Source: Batrachochytrium dendrobatidis JAM81 (lineage: Eukaryota > Chytridiomycota > Chytridiomycetes > Rhizophydiales). From it: a stretch of DNA of 64,000 bases. Below are positions 1 to 12,237 of the stretch, in pieces. The position numbers were made by a program, and so were the translations under genes. Location: NCBI RefSeq assembly GCF_000203795.2, contig NW_006281099.1, positions 1,228,690-1,292,689 on the forward strand, read 5' to 3'. The notes beneath the pieces are model-generated. The model worked only from the letters and a program-made list of their open reading frames with translations, did not search any database and was not told where the DNA came from. Numbering within the stretch: the first letter of the stretch is position 1; each line of letters starts with the position of its first letter.

Positions 1-382
1 GCGTAAGCTCTTTGGCCATTTCATATATAGTGGTTGCATTGCTCATCCTTAAAGTGTGTAGCTGATTATCTGGTTGTAAAAGGATGATTATGCTTTTTGG
101 GATAACAATTGAAAAGTAAAACCAAACGCGCTAGTAAATCCAGCTAATATGCTCGAGTATTCTATCTACAAGACAATGGTATATCTATTTGATTCATTAG
201 CCCTTAAAAAGTATCTCCAACCATACACAAATCAACTTCACTTTGAAAAATAACAAAGGCATTAGTATATGTACATGATGACAGGAATTAGTAGCAAAAA
301 AGTGCATCTAGAAAAAAAAGAGTTGATTACTTTTCAAATCCCAGTCCATATATTTAAAAATAAGTGCACAAAGTTGTATGTA
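1..382. other. AT-rich flank, no gene seen
   Basis: This stretch lies downstream of the RIT1 stop codon. It is AT-rich and holds no reading frame, repeat element or RNA gene that I can support. It should include the 3' UTR of RIT1. Confidence 0.5.
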
Positions 383-2391
383 TTATGTATCTCTATTTGA
401 ATGATCATTGGTTTCAAGAAAATACAAATTAATTTTTTTGAGAGTTGCTCTAGAAGGCGATGCCACCATTCGAAAACGTTGAATGTAGAGCAACCGATTA
501 CGAATAGTATCCTTGTCAAGCTGACCTTTTTAGTCAACACAAAAGATTAGGAAAAGTGTATTGAAAATGGCCTGCACAATGTAAATCAAAACATTTCGGA
601 ATAAACCATGAAAATGTATATACCTCTACAGGACTTGCCAGTGGGTGACATGATCCAGTTTGCGTCCATGTATTCTACTAAAAGTGCAAGGCAAATTCCA
701 ACTGACCGATCCCTTCCTAATAATAGCAAGACAGTAAGAAATCCTAATTTATAATTCACATGAATAAATACATCAAAATAAGCAGTCACATACCTTGCAT
801 ACAGTGTACTAGAATACGACGACCCTGTGACATGAATTTTCCTTGCACACATTGAATGGCTGCAGGGATACAATCGAATAGTTTATTTTGACCTTTTTTT
901 CCTTCTGGGATATCTAAATAGACATACAATTTTCCTTGCTCTGCATTTTTGTAAATTGTGTTTTCTGGAAACTCTCTGGCACCACAATTGATAATCACAT
1001 CAAATTCGTTCCAGCATGATGATGGATCAGCAGCATGAAATGATCCAATGGCAATTCCTGTATCACCAATCCAATCAAATGCCGATCCTTTTTTTAAACT
1101 ATAATGCATTGAAGATTGTATTTGATCGGATTGTGACTGAGAAATAAGCTGATGGATGTCATGATGACATTGCTGTGGAGTTGACTGTAGTAACTCATGC
1201 GAGTTTATATATTCCCAAAACAGCGAACTGGTGAGTCCAGGTGCCCACATCTCACTATCATCCGCCGCACCTTGTATGTAGACAAAATCTGTTTTAAGCG
1301 GGAAGATAGGAACATCACTCGTCTTCATATGGAGTGGATCCATTGATGCAGACACGCAAATTACTGGGTAAAAGTCGAGATCTGTTTTGATTTCGTTCCA
1401 TAGCTGTTCACCTTGATGGCATCCCAAAAACATTCGAGTGACGGGTGTTATCCATAGTGGCCGAAGTGGTTTTAAAAGTTGTTTGTATATCAAAGTTAGA
1501 TCTGCGCAGGAAGTCTAAGTGTACACAACAATTTTGACAAATCAGTATATAGATATTGCTATATATCAAGTCAAAGTGATGTTTGCATCAAAACTAGATA
1601 ATTTACCAAGAGCTTTTCAGCAAAGATATCGATCAATTCGCTCATCTGAGCATGTTCAGATTGTGATACATTGGATGGACAATGTAGTTTGGTATCCCAC
1701 ACAAGGTTTGATGAATTGGTTTGATTACCATCTGTATCTACAGATAATCTATAAAGTTGAGTTGCCCTGTTGATAACAGCGCACCACAATGGCACTGTTT
1801 TTGCCAGCGAATCTGGAAAACGCTTTCCTTTTCGAGTTATATCTACCAAGATGCAGCTATAGTACTAAACAGGATTAGCTTCAATTTTCTATGTTTACAA
1901 TCAGTAGGTTACCAAATATTTTACAGCAAAAGCTGTACATATTCCTACCCAGTGGAAGCTGTAATCAACTCAAGCAATGGCCGATTGAGTCTTCTAAGAT
2001 TAAAATCCCACTGTCCATGATGCCCATCTGTTGATTTAAAGTATGCACTCGTTTCATGATTCTATGCAGATAAACCATACTGCAAATAGTTAGTGTGCGG
2101 ATTTCAAAGCAAGCTAAACGTATATTTCTCGGTTTAAGTTGGATAATCGGCAATACTAGAGTCTTACCCTAAGTTTGGGATCAGTGTACCAAGTTCCTGC
2201 TCTTTCATTGGCAACAACTGGTAATGCCTTGATTCGTTCAGCGACATAACGAACAAAGTTGGCATCATGTTGAATTGATCGAAACCGATTGTATCTGCAA
2301 GAGTAATAAACAAGATAAGTGACATATCATCTCAACTTTATGGCATGACGATTGATATGATTTGATTCTACCCACATGGACTTGTTGTCAT
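383..2391 (-). CDS. RIT1: Initiator-tRNA A64 2'-O-ribosylphosphate transferase (Rit1 family)
   Basis: In fungi and plants this family adds a phosphoribosyl group to A64 of initiator tRNA-Met, which keeps that tRNA out of elongation. I rebuilt seven exons on the minus strand: 2391-2372, 2294-2168, 2061-1949, 1856-1607, 1514-794, 716-624 and 525-383. All introns are GT-AG, phases agree, and the product is 488 aa (yeast Rit1 is about 513). Visible motifs are VANERAGTWY (exon 2), STDGHHGQW (exon 3), VDITRKGKRFPDSLAKTVP (exon 4) and YIQGAADDSEMWAPGLT (exon 5). A phosphatase-like loop HCMQGRDRSVG spans the exon 5/6 junction, and SPSRATLK lies near the C-terminus. The ATG at 2391 was chosen because the upstream ATG at 2416 is not in a usable frame with the exon 2 splice phase. 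The family call is secure; the first 7 residues rest on splice phase only. Confidence 0.9.
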
Positions 2392-2529
2392 TGCGAACTT
2401 GCTCTATGGCATTCATTGCTCACGCAATAGGAAATTGGTCTGAATGAAGAATTGAGGATTAACACCAAGATTGCCAACAATTTCTCATTTTATTTCTCAT
2501 TGTTGTGCCTTTGTCACCAGAATTAAAGA

Positions 2530-2641
2530 GTTTGGTAAAGACAATTTCTCCCAGTAAACTGTCCAATCATTTAATGAAACTGACTGTTTATTATGTATTT
2601 TAGTTTATTTAATGTTTCATTTTACGTGAATACAGCGGTGA
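2530..2641. repeat. Terminal fragment of the dispersed TIR element
   Basis: The segment ends in TTTTACGTGAATACAGCG at about 2641, the right terminal inverted repeat of the dispersed short element. It continues inward with the subterminal sequence (AAACTGACTGTTTATTATG) seen reversed near 10790 and 19490. No matching second end is seen nearby, so this is a solo end. It lies between RIT1 and the 3' end of the first ABC transporter. Confidence 0.6.
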
Positions 2642-2836
2642 TGGCAGAAACAACGCAGAAAGGTTCAAATTAGTCTTTTCGAGCGATAAAATACTATAAA
2701 GTATTCAGGACTGCAGTGACTAGATTGATACGGAATGGCTGCAAAACATGATGAAACTGTTTCAAATAAATATTGCATTTTCATCTGTCATGTCATCGGC
2801 TGTATAAATTTCAAGTATAAAAATGAAAGGCAGTTA

Positions 2837-5800
2837 TCAACTAGAATCTACATCGTTATCAGAGATCAGTCGGAAAAACACCTCCTCCAAAGTAGTTTGT
2901 CCTACGCCCCAATCAAGAATACCAACGTGAGCCTTTTGACCTTCAATAGTTTTGAACAACTTGGTCAAGTTCCCGCCAGAAGATGGAAATTCGTAGGATG
3001 CATTTGTTGCAAACGTGCCAATTAGTATCCATTTTTCAGGTAATACCGACTCGATAAATGTTGATGCCCTTTCCATATCGTGCTCGTGACAATTAAAATA
3101 CAAACGATAGCCTGATCCATACAGCTGCTTTAATCTAATTGGGTTTGCAATGCATCGTAGTGATCCTCTCGCCATGATACTGATTCGTTGACACAAAGCC
3201 TCTGCTTCCTCCATCGAATGGGTAGTCAAAACAATGGTTTTTCCAACTCTGGCCTTGTTGATAATGCTCCAGATTAGCCGTCGAACTTCAGGATCCAAAC
3301 CTGTCGTGGGCTCGTCCAAAAATACAACCTTGGGATCCCCAAGAAGAGCAATAGCAATACTCAATCGACGTTTCTCACCACCAGATAAACCTTTAATCTG
3401 CCGATGAGCAAGCTTTTCAAGCGACACGTCATTTAAAGCTTTTTGAACTGCCTGATTCTCTTGTTGGCTGGAAACACCCTTGAGTCGAGAATAAAAATAA
3501 AGGTGATCATTGATGGTCAAATCACCCCAGAGAATATCAAACTGCGGACAAATACCAATCCGCTTGTGCATTTGATCCATATCTGTGCTGATGTCAAATC
3601 CAGCAAGTTGAGCACTTCCAGAAGATGCTTCATATAGCCCAGTCAAAATACTAAACAAGGTAGTTTTTCCTGCACCATTTGGCCCCAACAATCCAAACAC
3701 AACTCCTTCTTCAACTGCAAAAGTGACATCTCTCACTGCAATTTTTGGTGGTATATTATAGTGCTTGCGATAAACCTTTCGCATATGCCGTATAACTATG
3801 GGAGATTTGGAACTATGCTCATTACGATCAATGCGTAGCCGCTCAGCCTTGACATCGTCATCCTCTGTCTCGGTTTCATTGGTATCTATAGAAAGCGCTA
3901 AACTAGATTCATTGACATGATCTTGTTCAAAAAAACTCCGAGATCTAGTTAGTTGCCTCATTGCTCGAATCAAATCGGTGATTGGAAAGTGCCACGATTT
4001 AGAAACTCCGAAATCAGAAGGCAAAACTGCAGACAGATATCCTGCAAATCCAAGAAAAATCGGAATCTCGCATATCATAAACATCAAAGCGGAAAAAACC
4101 TCATCTCCGGGCACCAAGTTCCATATTTTATAAGGCTGTTGGTGATGCACATACGATGCAGTATTGATTTGACTAAGAGCTCTATAAAATGCAAATGGTG
4201 GCCATATAAAAAAGGGCAGTGGCATTTTACTTCCATCCTTGAATATGCGACCAAGAGCCAACGAAATCATTATACTTCCCAAGACAATTAAAAACACCAC
4301 TACAAGCGCATTTCGACTTTTTTGAAAAAAGGCGGCAAAGAAAAACGTGAGCGAGATTTGATTGTGACCTAGAATAGTAATCAGGTAAGAATAAAATAAT
4401 CGAATGCATATTGATCTTTGTTCATACGCATGCAAAAATCAATTTTATATCTTACCCCAAATAAAGAACAAGATTACCAAGACTCCGAGATGTGTCAATG
4501 TAAAAAAAGTTTGCTTGGAAATATATCCAGACACAATAAAAATAAACACCGATATGGCATAAAGCACATAAAAGGTAAGATAGTGGGTAGCATAGTACGA
4601 CCAGGGTGTAACACCGTTCATCTTCATGACCACAAAAATTCTATTTTCTTTTTCTTGAATCAAAATGATCACAAAAATGGGTAATAGAAACGAGACGCCA
4701 AACGGAAACAGAATGCTGCCAATCAAACCAGCATACGAAAAAACTATTTTTGAGCTCTGTATTTCCGGAAAGATTCGAAGCCCTTGGGTAATTCTTGCAC
4801 GACCAAGTTTCGGGATATCACTATTGCGCATAATGCCATTCGTAAGTTGTGTGAGCTGAAGAAGCATTCGATCTCCTGTTGAAGCAAATCGCGCAGAGCT
4901 AGATAGTCGAATGTCGGTTCCAAAATGCATGTCAAATGCATACTGACGCTTTTTATGATCAATTAGCCTAAAGTATATTCCACCATGTGGAATTGCAAAG
5001 AGAATTTTGGAAATCTCAAGCTGGAGTCTCTGGCCTGTTCTTGAACGACCCCGAGCTTCTAGAATAGCTGATCTGTTTAGATTTGCAATTTCATCAATAA
5101 TCTGATGAATTGAGCTGGATATATAGTTGTCAATGGATAAGCCGTCTCCAGGAACAGAAAGAAACCAAGGAACAGCAATCGCGCTTAAACTGGTATTTAC
5201 AAAAATGGTCTCCTGTTCAATATAATGTCGTGTAGGTATAGTCCCCAAAATGCCAGTATCACCATCCTGTGGCGATTCAAAGACTGGCTTGGTTGGAGAT
5301 GTCAAAAACTGAATTGCAGGAACCTTTGGCTGACTATTTTTTACTCCAATAAGGTTTAAATCTACACTTGGATCAGCTCCATATACAGCCCATGAGTGTT
5401 TTTGAGATCTGAAAAATAGGCCAATGGATGTTTGGGATTGCTGCACATCTCTTTGATTACTTCGCACTAAAGTCTCAGAGTTCCGAATGACATTGGTCCA
5501 TCCACCTAGTGGAGTCGAAAGATATGCACTATTTTTCAACAAGCATAGATACACGTTAGCAAAGCAGTCTAAAACGCTGTTGAAAACCAATTCAAAGTCG
5601 ACTTACGAATCTCGAACAAAATTTCCTGATACACCGGGAGGAGCTTCATAGATGCTGCTAGCGTTGAATGGATAGCTTTCTCCATACCAATATACACCTT
5701 TGATATGGCAATGATGGTTTAAAAATTAGCAAATGTAATCATTTTCGCAGGCTGAGCGAGCATATAAAATCTTACACGAACGCTTGGAGTTCATCGATCT

Positions 5801-6457
5801 GATGTCAACTGAGTGAGAAGCGGCAGCCAAACCCCAGTTTGTATTGATGACGGTGGGTTCGGTAGCCTTGGGATATTCTGCACCATTGGATAGTGGAAGA
5901 CGCGGGTCATTATTTGCCCAGATTGGAACATTGAGCATATCAGAACTATTAGAATTAGAGCAGAGCAAATATTCTAAATGAATCTCATGAGTTCCAGTTA
6001 GCGAATTTAGCCATGAATGATTATTTGAAACTTAAAGACAGTTTGATCAAGGCATTTAAAACTTACCTTCAGATGGTAGAGAAGAGATAAGACCAACAAT
6101 GAGATTTCCCAAGAGTGTCGAGACCAAGACCATTAGTAGAGGACACGCACTGAATATAATGGTAAATTGTAATAGTATTGAATCCATGAGTATCTCGATT
6201 ATTCATCAAGTATTGAAAATCTACTAATTAGCATCAATCTACCTAATACAGCATAAATTGGTAAACCACTGTCTTTGTTGGTATGAAATTGCCTTTTTAA
6301 CCAAGGCAGTTAGGCGACGAGGCTTTCCAAGTGAAATTGTATAGTGGTTGATATCAGCTGCTGTATTATCATCTCGAGTAATAGTATGTCGATTAGTTTT
6401 CGAGTCTGGCAATACGCCAGTATTTTCGGTGGGCGAACACTCATGGTCTGGCATCAT
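2837..6457 (-). CDS. ABCA-type half ABC transporter (TMD-NBD), copy 1
   Basis: This is a membrane ABC transporter of subfamily A, a group usually linked to lipid movement; the substrate here is unknown. Six exons: 6457-6243, 6149-6067, 5973-5776, 5697-5607, 5528-4456 and 4368-2837, all GT-AG with agreeing phases, giving 1063 aa. An N-terminal basic segment and first membrane helix (QRQWFTNLCC then PLLMVLVSTLLG) precede a large extracytosolic loop. A block of hydrophobic helices (about 4430-4760 and 4030-4370) follows. The single C-terminal nucleotide-binding domain has Walker A GPNGAGKTT, signature LSGGEKRR and Walker B VVFLDEPTTGLDPE, and ends in the ABCA-typical TTLEEVFFRLI. An in-frame stop lies just before the ATG at 6457. 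It is half-size compared with animal ABCA proteins, which carry two TMD-NBD halves. It is divergent from the second ABCA gene at 7323. Confidence 0.9.
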
Positions 6458-6778
6458 ATGTTAAGAGCCAGATAGATTAAACGATATACAAGGGTAAACC
6501 TGGAATAAAGTCTAGCCAAGAAATGGCATGTAGTTTGAGGGGCTGCTGGTGCGGATTGTTTTGGTCGCTTGGTTAGTAGAGTATAGCATTTACATGTTGT
6601 TTGGCTATCGGATAATTTGCTTGTCGGATGGTCGGCAGCGAATAGCGCAGCCATGGGTAATATGACAAAATTTATCCAAGCATAATAGGGATGCACAACT
6701 CATAGCCACTACTCGGTATATCTAGGGATAGAATACTGGAAACAGTTGGAAAGAACTAGTTACTGCTGCTCTATATTC

Positions 6779-7275
6779 AGAACTGTATTCACAGGATGGA
6801 ACAATGAGTAAAGATGCTAAAATACATAAGCACCAAATTTACTGAATAACATTGTGTCCTCTAAACTCGAGTTGAATGGCTTTTAGCGCGATGGTTGGTA
6901 GGAAAACAGTTGCATTGCTGATACGTGCAATCTTTGTTATCTTGAACTAGAACACAAACGTATCTGTAGTATTAAGACACGGCAAGATAAGTCTGTACAG
7001 ACTTGACAACAGTCGAGTCCAATATCTGGATTGCAACGGATGAATCTGAGCGATCGTATAATGTATGAGTATACCAAAAATCAAGAGAGCCAAATTATGG
7101 TTTAATTGTATGCATCATACAATGGATGTTGTGTTTGGAAGAGTTGAAGATGTCTATTGAAGAAACAGTCAACTTTTAGCAAGTATAGCAAATATTCATT
7201 GTTTATTTTAAAGCAAAAGAGGCAGTGACCAGATAAATACAGAAAAGTGTTCCACTTTACGTGAATACGGCTGTA
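6779..7275. mobile_element. Short non-autonomous TIR element (MITE-like), near-full copy
   Basis: The left end reads ACTGTATTCACAGG near 6782 and the right end TTTACGTGAATACGGCTG ends at about 7273 next to TA. Together they form diverged terminal inverted repeats of the family that also occurs at 19451, 26075 and 53791. The inside holds the family-wide stretch around GGATGAATCTGAGCGATCGT (about 7039). It has no coding capacity. The right end lies only about 48 bp upstream of the ATG of the second ABCA gene, so its promoter or 5' UTR probably overlaps the element. Confidence 0.7.
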
Positions 7276-7322
7276 AATACAAAAATTACTATTCGACACT
7301 CGCACGCTGACTACTGAGGTGT

Positions 7323-10300
7323 ATGCAACCAATTATTGCTGTTACTCGGGAGCCAGCCAAGGACATGGCAGATGCTAATGTTTCTACATCAAGGCCTTCT
7401 ATTGGAAAGTCTTCCATCGAACACAAGGGTTTCTTTCGATCTTTTGTTAACCAGATGCAAATCATGATGCGACGTAATACTATCTTGCAGGTATATATTC
7501 ATCAAGCAAAAACTGCATGACAGTGCATGTGCTACTTTGTCTTTGTATATGTTTGAATTCATCTGGACTGTTGATGGTTGCTATTGTTGTGATGAGAAGG
7601 GTGCTAGCAAAATCATCACTGGTAAACACCATTTCTCGGCCGTAAATGGCATACATTAAATCTGTATTGACACTATCAAATCCGATGATATGGGATGTCT
7701 TTAAATTTGATGGGTGCTTCAATAGATAAACTCTAGCAATGGTAGACTACAGCATTCAATGAATTACTAATACTTGCGTACTGAACTTGATTGGAATTTA
7801 GATTCGATATCTCAACTCAACCATTGCTCAAGCTTTACTAGCACCCTTTATTTTCCAGCTTCTCTTGTTTGTCCTGCAGCAGGCGGATTATGCTAATCAG
7901 CTAGTGTCCAACCCCCACCCCCCTCTTGGTGCTTTGCAGGGTGTTCCTCGGTGTCAGGTATGCTTGCTAACAACTCTGCTTCATTCCCATTGTATGTGGT
8001 TACACAGGCTACGTGTATTGTGCCTACTGTTCAGCCATCATTTTCAATTTAAGCGTGACAGCCATTGATTTATACTTTGTTATTTGATTGTCTTTTAATT
8101 GTACAATGAATGTGATTTATCATAGGGGCGTGACCCTGGATCACCGTGTGTGAGCATCATGTATACACCTGATACAACTGTAAATGGAGTCAATTACACA
8201 AAAATTATGGAAACTTTTGCCAAACTTAACCAGCCACGATCTGGATATCAGTTTCGATTTGAAGCTCCTATGACTGACTATACTATTGTGCCCACTCAAG
8301 TTTACGATATGGTTCCAGTACCAAATGCCGATTTTATCTACAACTACGCCTTGAAGCATCCCAACGCAACTTCATGGGGTCTCACTTTTAATCAGCCTGC
8401 TGCAACTACTCCCATAAATATCCAGTATCAGCTATGGTTTAATGCCACCAATTCAGCAAATGGCAGTGACATTTTTGGTCGCAACGTGCTTGCATTTGTT
8501 CGTGGTTTAGACGAAGCCATCATTACGGTTTTGAATGATCCCACCGCGACGATCACCACAAACATTGATGTGAACATCAAAGACTGGCCACTGATTCCTG
8601 CTGGCCAGCTTTCCGACTCCATTGTTCAATCATTAGGCCCTGTGTTTTTCTTTTGCGCAGAAATGATCATCTTTATCAATGTTTTGAATCAAATTGTTTC
8701 TGAAAAGGAACTCAAGCTTCGTCACAGCATGGAGGTTATGGGACTTCGACCTTCTGTATATTGGCTCAGCCATCTGATATCCAACTCTGTGCTGGTATTT
8801 ATCAATGCTCTGTTTACCGGACTGTTTGGCTTAGCATTTGGCTTCCAGGCGTTTAGGAATACCAATTTTGGTGTAGGTTCATCTGTACTTGAAAATATTG
8901 ATGCCAAGTTTGAAAGATGACTTTATGTGCACTTGTGGTATACTAACCAAGTTTTTCTGGCAATTCAAGGTTATTCTCATTACGTTTTTTCTTTTTGGAG
9001 AGGCTATGGTTATGATGGCATTCTTTATCACAACTCTTGTTCGAAAAACACGCGTTGCCATTTTGATTGGCATCTTTATTTTTGTGATTGGACTGCTATT
9101 CGAGTCGTTTGTCTTTTCGTCAGGATACCTTGGATACATTTGGTGGTCGTCAAGCACTGTTGATCCTGCTGGGTGGAAATGTCTTATGTTCATTCCCTTT
9201 TTCAACTTTGGCCATATGTTTCTTGATATTGCCACACTTACCACGGGCATGCTTGATACGCTTACCAACACCTACATTCCTGGCCCTGGATTTCCATGGG
9301 CTACACTATACACTAGTGTGCCTAGAGACTCATTGCCTACATACGGAGATGGCCTCCCTCCTGTCGTTCCGCAAACGATTCAGGCTTGGTATTTGATGAT
9401 TATGGATTGCTTTTTTTACGGTATTTTGCTTTGGTACTTTGATAACGTGATTCCCAACGAGTTTGGTGCCTGTCAAGTTCCATGGTTCTTTTTGACGCTA
9501 GACTATTGGGGGATCGAGACCGCTTCAAAAAAAAGCATCAACAGAGCCGATTGGCAAGCCAAAAATACATCAGTGTACAGTCTTATTCCTCCAGAAGGAG
9601 ATGAGGATTCAGATGTTCTTGCTGCTCGAGATCGTGTTTTGGATCCTAGTCACTTTCCCGAATTGAAAATTGTCAATTTGCGCAAGGTTTATCGAAACAA
9701 TATTCTGTTTTCTTCAGAAAAAGACAAGGTTGCCGTTCGCAATTCATGTTTTGGTGTTGAAGAAGGGAAGTTATTGGCCTTGCTTGGTCAAAACGGGGCT
9801 GGAAAATCAACAACCATCTCCATGCTTTCGGGCTTGACTCCTGCCACATCGGGTGATGCCTTAATCTATAATTTTTCTGTCCGAAACCAAATCCATCGTA
9901 TTCGCTCTATTATGGGCATCTGTCCACAACACGACGTTCTCTTTGATGACTTGACAGCCCGTGAGCACATTCATTTGTATGCCGGTCTCAAGGGCGTTCC
10001 ATATAATGAGATTGCGTTGCTCATTGAGGAACGTTTACAGGCTGTGCGCCTTCTTACTGTTGCCGATGTGCGTGCTGGGACTTATTCTGGCGGCATGAAA
10101 CGACGCCTTTCACTTGTGATTTCAACGATTGGCGACCCCAAGGTGATTTTCATGGACGAACCAACTACTGGTATGGATCCAGTAAATCGTCGTCATGTGT
10201 GGACATTTATTGAAAAATTCAAAAAAGGACGTGTGATTATTCTCACAACGCACTCGATGGAGGAAGCTGATGTTCTCGGTGACAAAATTGCCATCATGTC

Positions 10301-10631
10301 CAAAGGCCGTTTGCGTGCCATCAATAACTCGATTGCTCTCAAAACCAAATTTGGCACTGGATATCGTATTTCTGTTGTAGCAAATCCGGTTGAATTGGAG
10401 CATGTCAAAGGAATCATTCAGCGTATGGTTCCTGGTGCTGTCCTTGAAGATGATTCCGCCGGTGCTCTCATTTACCAATTCCCTGGATCGTCTACTGGTT
10501 CGATTCCTGATTTTGTACAGTGGCTTGAGGAAAACAAAGATGGTCTTGTCAAATCTTGGGGAATCAGCCAATCTACACTTGAAGAAGTGTTTTTGAAGCT
10601 GATTCGTGAAACCAACGAAAAGTTTCGCTGA
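7323..10631 (+). CDS. ABCA-type half ABC transporter (TMD-NBD), copy 2
   Basis: This is the second subfamily-A half transporter. Exons 7323-7490, 7802-7957, 8126-8872 and 8970-10631 give 910 aa with phase 0 at every junction. A 21-nt extra exon at 8008-8028 (phase-compatible, weak donor) is possible and would add seven residues. The order is a cytosolic N-terminus with QMQIMMRRN, a first helix (exon 2), a large loop, about six membrane helices (about 8630-9460), then one nucleotide-binding domain. That domain has Walker A GQNGAGKST, signature YSGGMKRR and Walker B VIFMDEPTTGMDP, and the C-terminus has STLEEVFLKLI. It is clearly related to the 2837-6457 gene but not a recent copy. The substrate is unknown; lipid handling is inferred from the subfamily only. 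Confidence 0.88.
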
Positions 10632-10738
10632 TAAATATTAAATTTGCTTCTCAAGTTTATAGCTACGTAATCAACATATATTCATTACATAAAGGATAAA
10701 CAGCCTATTTTATTTTTATCTCTTATCATTCCAATTTA

Positions 10739-10850
10739 CAGTCGTATTTACGTAAAATGTGACGCTAAACAAGGATACCAAAATACATAATAAACCGTCA
10801 GTCTCATGAAATGGTTGGCGTTGATTTGTTGCACAGCATTGCGTCCACTC
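10739..10850. mobile_element. Left end of TIR element, crossing the palindrome edge
   Basis: CAGTCGTATTTACGTAAAATG at 10739 is the terminal inverted repeat. It is followed by the family's subterminal sequence (CGCTAAACAAGG, then ACATAATAAACCGTCAG) and an internal GCACAGCATTG. The first 24 bases are outside the large inverted repeat and the rest is inside it. The right end of the copy is not recognisable. Confidence 0.65.
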
Positions 10851-11114
10851 GACCACTTACAGCTAGCGACAAATGATATGAAAATGGATATGCAAAATAA
10901 ATATAAAACTGTCAGTATTCATCACCATCAGTGTGTATCATATATTTCGAGTTTGCTTGGTGTCGGCTTGCTCATACAGTCGCATCGGTACAACGTGAGC
11001 AAGCTGATAGTGATCCGAACTCTATTTCAACAAAAAGCCGACAGTCGTGTATTTGCTGCATCCAATCAATTACACACCGTTGCTGACTGTTGAGTGTGTA
11101 TGCAAGCCAAGTTG

Positions 11115-12237
11115 TCACCAACCACATCCAGTGCGTACACGACCATTCCTAGAATGACTGTCCAAAATACTCGCGTTCAAAAGTTGACCGTGAGTTGATG
11201 GTTTGCAAGAACCGGACACAACCAACATGCTATTCGAGACAGCAACCTGATTATAGTTCAAACATATGGTGTGATACAGTGGTTCGTGCATCACAACACC
11301 CAGGTATTTGTAGTGTTGAACACGACGAACCTGTTGTCCGTGTAGCATCACATCAACTGGTAATTTGGAATCAAAGTGTTGTAACCACGGAAACCGAGTA
11401 TGTCGCATTTGACTACACCAAAGTTTGACATTGTTCCATTCATTGTGCAAGTACACCAGATACAAACTGGAGTGACCGATCAGAATCGACAAATATTGCG
11501 ACATTGTTGGCATACATGAATCCTCATACTGGTGGTGATTTGCGCGACACTCATGCAATGACAATCGGTTGATACCATCGGATATGTCGTTGATGAACAT
11601 GCTGAACACGTTGAACAACAACCTGGCAGTGGACATCATTTTCGAACTTCACATTCAATTGGAAATGGACCGGAAACCTGTGATCCAGTCTGAGCATGAG
11701 CTGATGAGCATGTGTACAACACTTTTAGCAAACCACATGCTCTGCAGTTACCATGACAATGCACCAACCATGACAGTGTCGAATGCATTCCGAATGTCAA
11801 TCAACACAATAGTATTGAGCTACACGCACAGCCGTCGTTAATAATATCGACTAGTGGAGCAATCTGCGCAACATACTCTTATTTGGTTTGAAATCGACCT
11901 TGTTCAGTGGTGACGAGTTTGTTGAGATCCACGACAATCAATGTGTGTTTGCAAGACCTTGCAAGCCAACGAGATCCGCATCAACCAGCGTAATACCGTA
12001 CTTGCCATTAATACCAATGTGATCAATGTGATCACCGTCATTTTTGTTGATACATGCAATCAGTACAATCGATACAATGTATGCAGACTGCCAGCAGGTG
12101 GGATAGTGACTATCAGATATTGCTTGAACTGCGTAGCAGAACATGAGCAAATTTTGACATTGTTTTAATTCTTGTGTACTGCATTCTGGTTTGGGTCTAA
12201 ATGCCGACAACTCAAACATTCGATAACCACACTTCAA
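11115..12237 (-). pseudogene. Degraded non-LTR retrotransposon reverse transcriptase (left arm)
   Basis: Broken reading frames on the minus strand carry fragments typical of LINE-type reverse transcriptases: PTCWQSAYIVSI at the start of the domain, then EQGRFQT, and a late YKYLGV block. Several in-frame stops and frame changes interrupt it. Compared with the mirrored copy in the right arm it also has a net 5-nt loss near 11425-11450, which destroys the frame around the active-site region. No intact element, endonuclease or poly(A) tail is visible. I infer a long-dead insertion that was duplicated with the palindrome. Confidence 0.65.

Noticed and set aside
6454..6696. Possible upstream exon of ABCA copy 1
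   Set aside because: An in-frame stop precedes the ATG at 6457 and the open frame has no hydrophobic or conserved segment.
8008..8028. 21-nt extra exon in ABCA copy 2
   Set aside because: Phase would allow it, but its donor (GTTCAG) is poor and the product is equally sound without it. Left as an option only.
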